A stretch of DNA of 64,000 bases from an uncultured Tenacibaculum sp. (lineage in GTDB: Bacteria > Bacteroidota > Bacteroidia > Flavobacteriales > Flavobacteriaceae): NCBI GenBank assembly GCA_947504185.1, contig CANNGJ010000013.1:22242-86241 (forward strand). Reading direction: 5' to 3'. This document shows, in pieces, positions 1 to 9,780 of this stretch. Each line of letters starts with the position of its first letter. Position 1 is the stretch's first letter. The translations under genes and the position numbers were made by a program. Below the pieces are notes generated by a model. It did not search any database and was not told where the DNA came from. It was given only the letters and a program-made list of their open reading frames with translations.

Positions 1-1246
1 TAAAAATAATAAATGAATGGAAAAATAATAAAGTTTAAAATAATAAACCAAAAAGTAGGTTTTAAAAAATTTTGTGTATAACCGCCAATTAAATAGTAAA
101 ATTGATAAAATATCCAACTGAAATATTTTTTCTCTTTCCAAAGGATCTTTTTTCTCATTTCCATTTCGCTTATATAAAAAATGCCTGAATATTCCCAGTT
201 TTTAAGATTGTCAAAATTTCTTTTAAACTCTCTATAGACATTTAGGTATTTTTCTTCATTACCTTTCTCTTCTTTTAGGACAATTCTTTCCTTATTAATC
301 TTCCATTTACATTCGTGAAAATTAACGTTATCTAAGTATGTGCTTTCTATCTTAGTTTCAGAAAAATTAATTTTTTTGAAACTAAAGCCTTTAGGAAGAG
401 AAACTGAATTTAAGATTAGATAAGGAACCAATTGAGTGAAACTTCTGTCAAATAGTATTTTGAAATGTTTAATGGTTTTATCATTAATGTTTTCAGAAAT
501 ATTTGGATATTCTTTTTGTTTAGTAAGAAAATCTTTTATAAAGCTGTATGATGTTTTTATTTTTTTAGTAAGCTTCTCATAATCGGATTTATATTCTTCT
601 GAAAACTTTAAAATATCGACTAAATACTCAAGCTCTAAATGTAAATTAGTTTCTATGTCATTTAAATCAACCCTATAAATATTTTCAATACTAGATAAGT
701 TGCCATTGGAGTATTTACAATTATAAAGAGAGAAATTATTGTTGATAAAATTATTCTGTATTAAAAAGTTGTTTTTAAAAGAGCAATCGGAAAAAGAAAG
801 ATAATTGTAAAAAAGGTATTAGCTATTATTGTTGAATCTTTGAAATAACATGACATTATTTCTAAACCATTGACACAGTATGAATGGTCTATGGTTAAAA
901 TATTAATATTACAATTCCAAAACCAAAGTGTTTTTTTAAAAGTAGACCATATTATTGTTACTTCTTTTGAGAAGTTTACTCCCCAAAAATTTAACTCATC
1001 ATTAAATAAGCAATAATCCATTCTGACTTCTACATCAATTGAGTTTTTTCCTTCAGGATGCCAGTAATTTGAGTATTTATCTTTTAGTTTTTTACCATTA
1101 AAAGAAGGGAATTCATAACCCAAAAAATGAAAATTTTCTTTATTAATTTTTTCTTCTTTTAGAACCTCCCAAAATTCTAAAGACTGCTCTTCATTCCAGT
1201 TGAATTTATCACATTGAAAATACTCATCTAGTTTTTGTTCATTCAT
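1..1246 (-). pseudogene. Pentapeptide-repeat-like membrane protein, frameshifted and cut by the window edge
   Basis: The start codon is at 1246. The first frame reads about 145 residues and then meets a stop at 761. Just before that stop is a run of six A (809-814, T on the coding strand). Moving one base there opens a second frame that continues without a stop to position 1 and leaves the window. The joined product has semi-regular hydrophobic/Asn-Phe spacing (for example FSDCSFKNNF) like degenerate pentapeptide repeats, then a charged helical part. It ends with WEYSGIFYISEMEMRKK and a hydrophobic, probably membrane-spanning, segment, a tail seen in pentapeptide-repeat membrane proteins. Function is unknown. 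The break may be a real mutation, homopolymer phase variation or a sequencing error. Confidence 0.72.
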
Positions 1247-1272
1247 GTTAGCTAATTTTTTAAGTAAAAATA

Positions 1273-1300
1273 AAAAATCCCACCAAATGGTAGGATTTTT
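1273..1300 (-). terminator. Intrinsic terminator downstream of asnB
   Basis: On the minus strand an inverted repeat (AAAAATCCTACCA / TGGTGGGATTTTT, one mismatch) is followed by more T residues. It lies about 27 bases past the asnB stop codon and before the pentapeptide-type gene. Confidence 0.75.
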
Positions 1301-1326
1301 ATCGATTTTTAAATTTAAAACTTTTT

Positions 1327-2991
1327 TTAATAAGAATCGTCATGTACGTTAGTAATGGCTCTTCCAGAAGGTTCGTTCATGTTTTTAAACGCTTCATCCC
1401 ATTCTAAAGCTGTAGCAGTACTGCAAGCAACACTTGCTTCTTGAGGTACACTTAATGCAGCAGTATCACTTGGAAAGTGTTCTTCAAAAATAGTTCTGTA
1501 ATAAAACTCTTCTTTGTTTTGAGGAGTTTGTATTGGGAATCTAAACTTAGCATTTGCTAATTGTTCATCTGTTACTTCTTTATCAACTACTTCTTTTAAA
1601 GTATCAATCCAACTATAACCAACACCATCGCTAAACTGCTCTTTTTGTCTCCAAGCTACGCTTTCAGGCAGCATATCTTCAAAAGCTTTACGAATTACCC
1701 ATTTTTCCATGCGTTCTCCATTAATCATTTTGTCTTTTGGATTGATGCGCATAGCAACATCCATAAATTCTTTATCTAAAAAAGGTACACGACCTTCAAT
1801 TCCCCAAGCCATTAAACTCTTATTTGCTCTTAAGCAATCGTACATATGTAACTTATCTAATTTACGAACAGTTTCTTCATGGAATTCTTGCGCGTTTGGT
1901 GCTTTATGGAAATATAAATATCCTCCAAAAATTTCATCGGCTCCTTCACCAGATAATACCATTTTAATTCCCATAGATTTAATTACACGAGCCATTAAAT
2001 ACATTGGTGTAGAAGAACGGATTGTAGTAATGTCGTAAGTTTCGATATTGTAAATAACATCTTTAATAGCGTCTAAACCTTCTTGAATTGTAAATTTAAT
2101 TTCATGATGAATCGTACCAATGTAGTCAGCAACTTTTTGTGCTGCCGCTAAATCAGGTGAGCCATCTAAACCAACAGAAAAAGAATGTAATTGTGGATAC
2201 CAAGCTTCTGACTTGTCATCAGATTCAATTCTCATTTGAGAATATTTTTTAGCAATAGCTGAAGTTACTGAAGAGTCTAATCCACCAGAAAGTAACACTC
2301 CGTAAGGAACATCTGACATTAATTGTCTGTGCACAGCAGCTTCTAAAGCTTCTTTCACTTCTTGAATACTTGTTTCGTTTTCTTTTATAGCTTCATAGTC
2401 AGACCAATCTCTTTTGTACCATTGTACAAATTCTCCGTCTTTACTTGACATATAATGTCCTGGAGGGAACAGCTCTATCTTAGCACAAATACCTTCTAAA
2501 GCTTTTAATTCTGAAGCAACATAGAAAGTTCCGTTTTGATCCCATCCAATATATAGAGGAATAATTCCCATATGATCGCGAGCAATAAAATATTCATCTT
2601 TTTCAGCATCGTACAAAGCAAAACCAAAAATTCCATTTAAATCATCAACAAAATCAACTCCTTTTTCTTTATATAAAGCTAGGATTACTTCACAATCTGA
2701 TTCAGTTTGAAATTCATAGTCAAAATCAAACTCTTTTTTCAATTCTCTATGGTTGTATATTTCTCCATTGGCAGCTAGAACTAATTTTTTATCAGCGCTA
2801 AATAAAGGTTGTTGCCCAGAAGCAGGGTCAACAATAGCCAAACGCTCATGAGCCATAATTACCTTTTCATCACTGTAAATTCCGCTCCAGTCTGGGCCAC
2901 GATGACGAATTTTTTTAGCCATTTCTAATACTTGAGGTCTTAAACTTTCAGAAGATTGTTTTAAATCAAACGCACATACAATTCCACACAT
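1327..2991 (-). CDS. asnB: Asparagine synthase B (glutamine-hydrolysing)
   Basis: This 554-residue protein makes asparagine from aspartate, ATP and glutamine in the cytoplasm. The N-terminus MCGIVCAFD leaves Cys2 as the class II glutamine amidotransferase nucleophile. RHRGPDWSG and GEIYNH are glutaminase-domain motifs. The C-terminal synthetase domain has the PP-loop LLSGGLDSS near residue 235 and LSGEGADEIFGGY near 350. Length equals E. coli AsnB. It is transcribed away from the trp operon and has its own terminator. Nothing is unusual apart from the lack of a Shine-Dalgarno sequence, which is normal here. Confidence 0.97.
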   Translation of the reverse strand: MCGIVCAFDLKQSSESLRPQVLEMAKKIRHRGPDWSGIYSDEKVIMAHERLAIVDPASGQQPLFSADKKLVLAANGEIYNHRELKKEFDFDYEFQTESDCEVILALYKEKGVDFVDDLNGIFGFALYDAEKDEYFIARDHMGIIPLYIGWDQNGTFYVASELKALEGICAKIELFPPGHYMSSKDGEFVQWYKRDWSDYEAIKENETSIQEVKEALEAAVHRQLMSDVPYGVLLSGGLDSSVTSAIAKKYSQMRIESDDKSEAWYPQLHSFSVGLDGSPDLAAAQKVADYIGTIHHEIKFTIQEGLDAIKDVIYNIETYDITTIRSSTPMYLMARVIKSMGIKMVLSGEGADEIFGGYLYFHKAPNAQEFHEETVRKLDKLHMYDCLRANKSLMAWGIEGRVPFLDKEFMDVAMRINPKDKMINGERMEKWVIRKAFEDMLPESVAWRQKEQFSDGVGYSWIDTLKEVVDKEVTDEQLANAKFRFPIQTPQNKEEFYYRTIFEEHFPSDTAALSVPQEASVACSTATALEWDEAFKNMNEPSGRAITNVHDDSY

Positions 2992-3203
2992 AACTTTATA
3001 TTTTTATACTTTGAGTAATTTTTTGTTTACTATTCTGGTACAAATAACTGAATGATGTTTGTATTTGAAAACTAAATATTAAATTATGGTTATATATTTT
3101 AATTAACATCTTGTTATTTGTATTGATATGAAAGTTGTTTTGCAGTAAACTACTTATAAAGCTTATTGTTTTTTGTTTTTAAAGAAATAATTGAAATAAA
3201 AAT

Positions 3204-3233
3204 TTGGATTCCAGAAAATCTATTTTACATTTG
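3204..3233 (+). promoter_or_regulatory. Promoter of the trp operon (TTG-N19-TACATTTG)
   Basis: TTG at 3204-3206 and TACATTTG at 3226-3233 are separated by 19 bases, a full match to the flavobacterial -33/-7 consensus TTG-N17-23-TAnnTTTG. The expected transcription start is near 3238-3241, that is, at or within a few bases of the leader peptide ATG. Confidence 0.8.
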
Positions 3234-3240
3234 TACCATA

Positions 3241-3294
3241 ATGATGAAACAATTATTAAATAACTGGTGGTGGAGAACTCATAACTTACGTTAG
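3241..3294 (+). CDS. trpL: trp operon leader peptide (MMKQLLNNWWWRTHNLR)
   Basis: A 17-codon reading frame lies between the trp promoter and the attenuator hairpin. It contains three consecutive TGG codons (3265-3273) and stops at 3292-3294. Three Trp in 17 residues directly upstream of trpE is the hallmark of ribosome-mediated attenuation: shortage of charged tRNA-Trp stalls the ribosome on the WWW codons. A second ATG at 3244 is an alternative start. The promoter position suggests this peptide is translated from a leaderless or nearly leaderless transcript. Confidence 0.88.
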   Translation: MMKQLLNNWWWRTHNLR

Positions 3295-3356
3295 TGAGAC
3301 CATACCGTTATATCTATAATACAACGAAAAGGCTTATCTCATGATAAGCCTTTTTT
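3278..3356 (+). promoter_or_regulatory. Transcription attenuator of the trp operon
   Basis: The terminator hairpin is AAAAGGCTTATC / GATAAGCCTTTTTT (3327-3356) with a TCAT loop and T run, ending 19 bases before trpE. Upstream, region 1 (CTCATAAC, 3278-3285) can pair with region 2 (GTTAGTGAGA, 3290-3299). Region 2 can also pair with region 3 (TCTCATGATAA, 3337-3347), which overlaps the loop and 3' arm of the terminator. A ribosome stalled on the Trp codons would cover region 1, free region 2 and favour the 2:3 antiterminator. The hairpins are seen by eye; the switching is inferred. Confidence 0.8.
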
Positions 3357-3374
3357 GTTACAATAAATTTAAAA

Positions 3375-4766
3375 ATGAATAAAGTAAAGTTTACAACAAT
3401 ATCTAAGCAACAATTGGCTGATACCGTTACACCAGTTAGTTTATACTTGCGAACGCGAGATAAATATGCGAATAGTTTATTGTTAGAAAGCTCAGATTAT
3501 CATAGTAAAGAAAATAGTTATTCTTTTTTATGTATTGAGCCTTTAATAACTATTAAAGCTGATGAGAACGATATTTCATTTTCATATAAAAAAGTAGAAT
3601 TAGATAGAAAAACGATAGGTCGTAATTTTTATACACAGTTTGATAGTTATAGTAATTTAATAGATGTTGATTGTTCAAGTGAAATTAAATTATTCAATGG
3701 ATTGTATGGATATACAACTTTTGATGCCGTTCAGTATTTTGAAACAATACAATTTGATTCAAAGAAATCACCATCAGCAATTCCAATGTTACAATACAGT
3801 TTTTTTAGATTTATTGTTGCGATCAACCATTTTAAAAATGAACTAATTTTAATTGAAAATATTCCTAAAGGAGAAAATTCTCGATTATCTGAAATTCAAA
3901 ACTTAGTAAACTCTCAATCATTTGCTAAGTATCAATTTAATTTTGAAGGAAGTGAAACTTCTAATATTACAGATGAGGAGTTTAAACAAAACGTTGCTAA
4001 AGCAAAAGAACACTGTAAAAGAGGAGATGTTTTTCAATTAGTATTGTCACGTCAATTTCAACAACAATTTAAAGGAGATGAATTTAATGTGTATAGAGCA
4101 TTACGTTCTATAAATCCATCACCATATTTGTTTTATTTCGATTATGGTAGTTTTAAATTAATGGGGTCTTCACCAGAAGCACAAATTAAAATCAATCAAG
4201 CTGAGGCAATTATAAATCCTATTGCGGGTACTTTTAGACGAACTGGAGACGATGAAAAAGATAGAGAGTTAGCAAAAGAATTGGCTAACGATCCGAAAGA
4301 AAATGCAGAACATGTAATGTTGGTAGATTTAGCACGTAATGATTTAAGTAAACATGCTACTAATGTTACTGTTGAAACCTATAAAGAAGTGCAATACTTT
4401 AGTCATGTTATCCATTTAGTATCTACAGTTACAGGAAAAATTACTGGGAATCCAATTGAAATTATTGGAGATACTTTTCCTGCAGGTACCTTAAGTGGAG
4501 CTCCAAAATATAAAGCAATGGAGTTAATTGATGCATACGAAAACCAAACTCGCGGGTTTTACGGAGGGTGTGTAGGTTTTATTGGGTTAAACGGAAACGT
4601 TAATCAAGCAATTGCAATACGTTCGTTTGTAAGTAAAAATAATACTTTGTACTACCAAGCAGGAGCAGGGATTGTTATTAATTCGAAAGAAGAAAACGAA
4701 TTACAAGAAGTTAATAATAAATTAGCAGCATTAAAGAAAGCTTTAGTGTTAGCAGAAGAGATATAA
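3375..4766 (+). CDS. trpE: Anthranilate synthase component I
   Basis: This 463-residue protein catalyses chorismate plus ammonia (from TrpG) to anthranilate, the first step of tryptophan synthesis. The N-terminal LLES at about residues 36-39 with its downstream Ser matches the feedback-inhibition motif LLESx10S, so Trp probably inhibits the enzyme. The C-terminal chorismate-binding domain has GDVFQLVLSRQ, PSPYLFYF, GTFRRTGDDEKD, DLARNDL and TFPAGTLSGAPK. Length is typical of flavobacterial TrpE. It is the first structural gene after the attenuator and ends two bases before trpG. Confidence 0.97.
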   Translation: MNKVKFTTISKQQLADTVTPVSLYLRTRDKYANSLLLESSDYHSKENSYSFLCIEPLITIKADENDISFSYKKVELDRKTIGRNFYTQFDSYSNLIDVDCSSEIKLFNGLYGYTTFDAVQYFETIQFDSKKSPSAIPMLQYSFFRFIVAINHFKNELILIENIPKGENSRLSEIQNLVNSQSFAKYQFNFEGSETSNITDEEFKQNVAKAKEHCKRGDVFQLVLSRQFQQQFKGDEFNVYRALRSINPSPYLFYFDYGSFKLMGSSPEAQIKINQAEAIINPIAGTFRRTGDDEKDRELAKELANDPKENAEHVMLVDLARNDLSKHATNVTVETYKEVQYFSHVIHLVSTVTGKITGNPIEIIGDTFPAGTLSGAPKYKAMELIDAYENQTRGFYGGCVGFIGLNGNVNQAIAIRSFVSKNNTLYYQAGAGIVINSKEENELQEVNNKLAALKKALVLAEEI

Positions 4767-4767
4767 G

Positions 4768-5340
4768 ATGAAGATATTACTATTAGATAATTACGATTCG
4801 TTTACGTATAATTTGGTCCATTATGTAGAAGATATCACAGGTAAATTGCCAGATGTATACCGTAATGATGAAATTTTAGTTGATGAAATTAAAAACTACG
4901 ATGCAATTATTTTATCACCAGGACCTGGAATTCCTGATGAAGCAGGAATTTTAAAAGAAGTGATTAAAACGTATGCAGGTAAAATTCCAATTTTCGGAGT
5001 GTGTTTAGGTTTACAAGCAATCACTGAAATTTTTGGAGGAGAACTTGAAAATTTAAACGATGTATTTCATGGAGTTGCAACAGAGATGAAAGTGCTTAAG
5101 AGTGATACAATTACTTTTAAAGATATTCCAGAAACTTTTGAAGCAGCTCGTTATCATTCTTGGATTGCTTCTCATAATAATTTTCCGTCAGAATTAGAAG
5201 TTACCGCAATTGATGATGCTGGAAGTGTAATGGCGTTACGTCATAAAGAATATCATATCGAGGCAGTACAATTTCATCCAGAAAGTATCTTAACTCCAGA
5301 TGGAAAAAAGATGATTCAAAATTTTATAGAAAGCATCTAA
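4768..5340 (+). CDS. trpG: Anthranilate synthase component II (glutamine amidotransferase)
   Basis: The 190-residue class I amidotransferase supplies ammonia to TrpE. The N-terminus ILLLDNYDSFTYNLVHY, the oxyanion motif LSPGPGIP, the nucleophile Cys in GVCLGLQA near residue 80, and the His/Glu pair in QFHPES near residue 170 complete the catalytic triad. It could also serve p-aminobenzoate synthesis as a dual-use subunit, but its place between trpE and trpD argues for the trp role. Its TAA overlaps the trpD ATG by one base. Confidence 0.96.
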   Translation: MKILLLDNYDSFTYNLVHYVEDITGKLPDVYRNDEILVDEIKNYDAIILSPGPGIPDEAGILKEVIKTYAGKIPIFGVCLGLQAITEIFGGELENLNDVFHGVATEMKVLKSDTITFKDIPETFEAARYHSWIASHNNFPSELEVTAIDDAGSVMALRHKEYHIEAVQFHPESILTPDGKKMIQNFIESI

Positions 5341-6326
5341 TGAAAAAAATATTAAATACACTTTTCGAACAGAAAAGATTAACTAAAGATCAATCGAAAG
5401 AAGTCTTAATAAATATAGCGCAAGAAAAATATAATGCTTCTCAAATAGCAGCTTTTATAACGGTGTTTTTAATGCGTCCGGTTTCGGTTGATGAACTATC
5501 TGGATTTAGAGAAGCATTATTAGAATTAGCTGTAAAAGTAGATTTATCAGACTTTAATACGATTGATTTATGTGGAACAGGAGGAGACGGAAAAAACACA
5601 TTTAATATTTCAACACTAACATCTTTTGTTGTTGCTGGAACTGGAAATAAAGTTGCTAAGCATGGTAATTACGGAGTGTCATCAGCTTCAGGTTCTTCAA
5701 ATATGTTGGAGTTTTTAGGTTATAAATTTACCAATGACGAAAGTATTTTAAAACATCAGTTAGAAGAAGCAAATATTTGTTTTTTACATGCGCCTTTATT
5801 TCATCCAGCAATGAAAGTTGTTGCGCCTATTCGAAGAGAGTTAGGTGTAAAAACATTTTTTAATATGCTAGGGCCTTTGGTAAATCCAAGTTCACCACAA
5901 AACCAATTAGTAGGTGTTTTTAATTTAGAAGTAGCTAGAGTTTACAACTATATATTACAACAATCTAAAGTTAATTACGGAGTAGTACACGCGTTAGATG
6001 GCTATGATGAAATTTCGTTAACAGGAGATTTTAAATTATTTACAAAAGAATCAGAACAACAAATTTCACCATCAGATTTAAATCAAAAACAAATTTTACA
6101 ATCAGATATTTTTGGAGGTGATACTGTAGTTGAAGCTGCTAAAATTTTTGTAAATATTATCAACGGGAGCGGAACAGAACAGCAGAATAATGTAGTTTTG
6201 ACAAATACTGCATTTGCATTAAAAACGTTTGATGAAAATAAGAGTTTTGAAACTGCTTTTGAAGAAGCAAAAGATTCTCTTTTTGGATTAAAAGCAAAAA
6301 AATCATTAGAAAAATTAGTAAGTTAA
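5340..6326 (+). CDS. trpD: Anthranilate phosphoribosyltransferase
   Basis: The 328-residue enzyme transfers phosphoribosyl from PRPP to anthranilate. The PRPP-binding motif DLCGTGGDGKNTFNIST is near residue 77, followed by KHGNYGVSSASGSSNMLE and RRELGVKTFFNMLGPLVNP, all diagnostic of TrpD. It starts inside the trpG stop codon, so translation is probably coupled. Confidence 0.96.
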   Translation: MKKILNTLFEQKRLTKDQSKEVLINIAQEKYNASQIAAFITVFLMRPVSVDELSGFREALLELAVKVDLSDFNTIDLCGTGGDGKNTFNISTLTSFVVAGTGNKVAKHGNYGVSSASGSSNMLEFLGYKFTNDESILKHQLEEANICFLHAPLFHPAMKVVAPIRRELGVKTFFNMLGPLVNPSSPQNQLVGVFNLEVARVYNYILQQSKVNYGVVHALDGYDEISLTGDFKLFTKESEQQISPSDLNQKQILQSDIFGGDTVVEAAKIFVNIINGSGTEQQNNVVLTNTAFALKTFDENKSFETAFEEAKDSLFGLKAKKSLEKLVS

Positions 6327-6327
6327 A

Positions 6328-7116
6328 ATGACCATTTTAGATAAAATAATCGCGTTTAAAAAAACAGAAATAGCAAAGATAAAAGCTGAAGTTCCTGTTA
6401 AGAAATTAGTTGAAAGTCCTAATTTTAAAAATGCTCCTTTTTCGTTAAAGAAGTCGTTGTTACAAGTTGGTTCAACAGGTATTATAGCCGAATTTAAACG
6501 TCAATCTCCTTCAAAAGGAATTATTAACGATAAGTCTACTATTGTTGAGGTTACAGAAGGTTATTTAGACGCCAATGTAGCAGCACAATCTATATTAACA
6601 GATACTTCGTTTTTTGGAGGAACAATGGCTGATTTATTAGAGGCTAGAACAGTGAATCAACTAAAGCCAATTTTAAGAAAAGACTTTATTGTTGATGGTT
6701 TTCAAATTGTAGAAGCTAAAGCTATTGGAGCAGATGTAGTTTTGTTAATCGCTGCTTGTTTATCAGCCCAAGAGTTGAAAAATTACGGACAATTAGCGAA
6801 CGATCTAGGTTTAGAGGTTTTATATGAGGTGCATACTCAAGAAGATTTAGATAAGATTAACGATTTAGATAATAAAATAATCGGAATTAATAACCGCAAT
6901 CTTAAAACATTTGAGGTTGATTTAGAGCATTCGATGAAATTAGCAAGTCAAATTCCAGATTCGGCACTTAAAGTTTCAGAAAGTGGAATTTCTGACCCAA
7001 GAATTATTACTGGATTGAAAGAGCATGGTTTTCAAGGGTTTTTAATAGGTGAGACTTTTATGAAAACTGATAATCCTGGACAAGCTTGTAAAGAATTTAT
7101 AGATCAAATTAGATAA
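6328..7116 (+). CDS. trpC: Indole-3-glycerol-phosphate synthase
   Basis: The 262-residue TIM-barrel enzyme closes the indole ring of CdRP. The active-site strand EFKRQSPSKG (about residues 54-63) holds the catalytic Lys. LRKDFIVDGFQI, NNRNLKTFEVD and VSESGI follow in family order. It begins one base after the trpD stop codon. Unlike the E. coli TrpC-TrpF fusion, here the two activities are separate genes. Confidence 0.96.
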   Translation: MTILDKIIAFKKTEIAKIKAEVPVKKLVESPNFKNAPFSLKKSLLQVGSTGIIAEFKRQSPSKGIINDKSTIVEVTEGYLDANVAAQSILTDTSFFGGTMADLLEARTVNQLKPILRKDFIVDGFQIVEAKAIGADVVLLIAACLSAQELKNYGQLANDLGLEVLYEVHTQEDLDKINDLDNKIIGINNRNLKTFEVDLEHSMKLASQIPDSALKVSESGISDPRIITGLKEHGFQGFLIGETFMKTDNPGQACKEFIDQIR

Positions 7117-7118
7117 CG

Positions 7119-7781
7119 ATGAAACTAAAGGTTTGTGGAATGAAGTATATAGAAAACATTCAGCAAGTAGCTGAATTGAATCCTGATTATTTAGGATTTA
7201 TTTTCTATGATAGATCACCAAGAAATTTTGAAGGGATCATTCCTGAACTACCAAAAGAAATAAAAAAAGCTGGTGTTTTTGTAAACGAAATTCCAGAAAT
7301 ATTAGTTTCTCTTGTAGAAGAATATGGGTTGAAAATGGTGCAATTGCATGGAGATGAATCACCAGATTATATTCTTCGATTAAAAGAAATGTTTAAAGAA
7401 AGTATTGCAGAAAAGCATCAAAGATCAAAATATAAAATACCAGAACTGGTAAAGGTTTTTAGTATTAAAGATGATTTTAATTTTGAAACAGTAAAGTCAT
7501 ACGAAGAACTAGTTGATTACTTTTTGTTTGATACTAAAGGAAACGAAAGAGGCGGAAACGGTATAACTTTTAATTGGAAGCTCTTAGAGAATTATAATTC
7601 TACTAAACCATTTTTTTTAAGTGGAGGAATAGGGTCAAATGAGGTAACAGCGATAAAAGAATTACAAAAAACTAGCTTGCCTATTTACGCTTTAGATATA
7701 AATAGCAAGTTTGAAACAGAGGCTGGTTTAAAATCAGTAAAAAAAATAAAGAAATTTAGAAATGAAATTTCAACCAACTAA
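7119..7781 (+). CDS. trpF: Phosphoribosylanthranilate isomerase
   Basis: The 220-residue TIM-barrel enzyme performs the Amadori rearrangement between the TrpD and TrpC steps. The N-terminal LKVCGMK supplies the catalytic Cys. [24 protein letters not shown] and FLSGGIG are family motifs. A charged segment near residues 90-105 ([18 protein letters not shown]) looks like a loop longer than in many homologues. The last 20 bases overlap trpB in another frame. Confidence 0.94.
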   Translation: MKLKVCGMKYIENIQQVAELNPDYLGFIFYDRSPRNFEGIIPELPKEIKKAGVFVNEIPEILVSLVEEYGLKMVQLHGDESPDYILRLKEMFKESIAEKHQRSKYKIPELVKVFSIKDDFNFETVKSYEELVDYFLFDTKGNERGGNGITFNWKLLENYNSTKPFFLSGGIGSNEVTAIKELQKTSLPIYALDINSKFETEAGLKSVKKIKKFRNEISTN

Positions 7782-8940
7782 AGAAGGATATTACGGACAA
7801 TTCGGAGGCGCATTTATTCCAGAGTTATTATATCCAAATGTAAAAGAGTTAGAAGATAATTATTTAGATATTCTTGCTTCAGAAGCTTTTCAAAATGAGT
7901 ATAAAGATTTGTTACAGCATTATGTTGGTCGCCCAAGTCCGTTATATTTAGCAAAACGATTGTCTGAAAAATATGGGGCAATTATTTATTTAAAACGCGA
8001 AGATTTAAATCATACTGGAGCTCATAAAGTAAATAATACAATTGGGCAGATTCTAATAGCGAAACATTTAGGTAAAACTAAAATTATTGCTGAAACCGGA
8101 GCTGGTCAACATGGAGTTGCAACTGCAACCGTTTGTGCGTTAATGGATTTAGAATGTGTTGTTTTTATGGGAGAAACAGATATTAAACGTCAAGCACCAA
8201 ACGTTGCTCGTATGAAAATGTTAGGAGCAAAAGTGGTTCCTGCTACAAGCGGAAGTAAAACTTTAAAAGATGCAACTAACGAAGCAATTCGCTATTGGAT
8301 TCAAAACCCAGAAACGTATTATTTAATTGGTTCTGTAGTAGGCCCACATCCATATCCAGACATGGTTGCACGTTTGCAAGCGGTGATTTCAGAAGAGATG
8401 AAGAAGCAATTAAAAACGCAAACGGGTAAAGAAAATCCAGATACGATTGTTGCTTGTGTTGGAGGAGGTTCTAATGCGGCTGGTGCTTTTTATCATTATT
8501 TAGAGGATGAAGATGTTGAATTAATAGCTGTAGAAGCTGCTGGTTTAGGAGTTGATTCCGGAGAAAGTGCAGCAACTTCTCAATTAGGGGAAGTAGGAGT
8601 AATTCATGGAAGTAAAACTATTTTAATGCAAGATGAATATGGGCAAATTGTTGAACCATACTCTATTTCAGCTGGATTAGATTACCCAGGAGTTGGCCCT
8701 TTACACGCATATTTACACGAAACAAAACGTGCAAAGTTTATGAATGCAACTGATAAAGAAGCTTTGCAAGCGGCTTATGAATTAACGAAGATAGAAGGGA
8801 TTATCCCTGCATTAGAAAGCGCGCATGCATTAGCTGTTTTACCAAAAATGGATTTGAAAAAAGACCAAGTTGTAGTAATTAACTTATCTGGTAGAGGGGA
8901 TAAAGATTTAGAAACGTATATCAATCATTTAGAAGAATAA
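7762..8940 (+). CDS. trpB: Tryptophan synthase beta chain
   Basis: The 392-residue PLP enzyme condenses indole with serine. [13 protein letters not shown] is the typical start. [16 protein letters not shown] contains the PLP lysine near residue 90. [12 protein letters not shown] binds the cofactor phosphate, and GLDYPGVGP is diagnostic of TrpB1. The start at 7762 lies inside trpF; later ATGs would delete the conserved N-terminus, so the overlap is real. Confidence 0.97.
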   Translation: MKFQPTKEGYYGQFGGAFIPELLYPNVKELEDNYLDILASEAFQNEYKDLLQHYVGRPSPLYLAKRLSEKYGAIIYLKREDLNHTGAHKVNNTIGQILIAKHLGKTKIIAETGAGQHGVATATVCALMDLECVVFMGETDIKRQAPNVARMKMLGAKVVPATSGSKTLKDATNEAIRYWIQNPETYYLIGSVVGPHPYPDMVARLQAVISEEMKKQLKTQTGKENPDTIVACVGGGSNAAGAFYHYLEDEDVELIAVEAAGLGVDSGESAATSQLGEVGVIHGSKTILMQDEYGQIVEPYSISAGLDYPGVGPLHAYLHETKRAKFMNATDKEALQAAYELTKIEGIIPALESAHALAVLPKMDLKKDQVVVINLSGRGDKDLETYINHLEE

Positions 8941-8942
8941 AA

Positions 8943-9713
8943 ATGAATTCGATTAAAAAAATATTTCAAGAAAAGAGTCAAAATTTATTGTCTATTTTTT
9001 TTACAGCTGGTTTTCCAAAATTGAATGATACTACGGCTGTAATTAATAACTTAAGTTCTAGTGGAGTTGATTTTATTGAAGTAGGATTGCCATATTCTGA
9101 TCCTTTGGCAGACGGACCAACTATTCAGCATAGCAGTTCGGTAGCTCTTGATAATGGAATGAATTTAGATGTTGTTTTTGAGCAATTGTTTTCAATAAAA
9201 GAAACTAATAAGACTCCTTTAGTTTTAATGGGGTATTTAAACCAAATTATCAAATATGGAGAGCACGAGTTCTGTCAAAAAGTAAAAGAATGTGGAATTG
9301 ATACAGTAATTATTCCAGACTTACCAATGATTGAATTTAAAAACCATTACCAACAGTTGTTTAAGAATTATGGAATCGTAAATGTCTTTTTAATTACTCC
9401 TCATACTTCGGAAGAACGAATTCGAAAAATTGATTCGTTAACGGAGGTATTTATTTATGTAGTAGCCTCAGCTTCAATTACAGGAGCAAAGGGAGAAATT
9501 TCACAACAACAAGTCGACTATTTTAATAGAATAAATGCGATGAATTTACACAGTAAGTTAATTGTTGGTTTTGGTATTTCTGATCACAGAACATTTAGTA
9601 CTGCATGTAGACATATGAATGGAGCTATTATTGGTTCAGCTTTTATAAAAGAGTTAGACGAAAATGGAGTTAATAAAATTGATACTTTTATTAAAAGTAT
9701 AAAGAACTGTTAA
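8943..9713 (+). CDS. trpA: Tryptophan synthase alpha chain
   Basis: The 256-residue TIM barrel cleaves indole-3-glycerol phosphate and channels indole to TrpB. FTAGFP, EVGLPYSDPLADGPTIQ with the catalytic Glu near residue 47, IPDLP with the catalytic Asp near 120, and GFGISDH are present. It is the last trp gene and starts two bases after trpB. A palindrome at 9757-9774 follows. Confidence 0.96.
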   Translation: MNSIKKIFQEKSQNLLSIFFTAGFPKLNDTTAVINNLSSSGVDFIEVGLPYSDPLADGPTIQHSSSVALDNGMNLDVVFEQLFSIKETNKTPLVLMGYLNQIIKYGEHEFCQKVKECGIDTVIIPDLPMIEFKNHYQQLFKNYGIVNVFLITPHTSEERIRKIDSLTEVFIYVVASASITGAKGEISQQQVDYFNRINAMNLHSKLIVGFGISDHRTFSTACRHMNGAIIGSAFIKELDENGVNKIDTFIKSIKNC

Positions 9714-9756
9714 GGTATTCCTAATTTTTCTTAAATGAAGTTTGAAAAAAGTATTT

Positions 9757-9774
9757 TAGTAGTTTAAACTACTA
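9757..9774. promoter_or_regulatory. Perfect 18-base palindrome between trpA and the tricorn-type gene
   Basis: TAGTAGTTTAAACTACTA reads the same on both strands and ends six bases before the start codon at 9781. With the following TTTATA it could be a weak trp operon terminator. Equally it could be an operator for the downstream gene. Sequence alone does not decide. Confidence 0.45.
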
Positions 9775-9780
9775 TTTATA

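Noticed and set aside
1709..2038. Plus-strand frame opposite asnB
   Set aside because: It is the complement of a strongly conserved asnB region and has no protein-like features.
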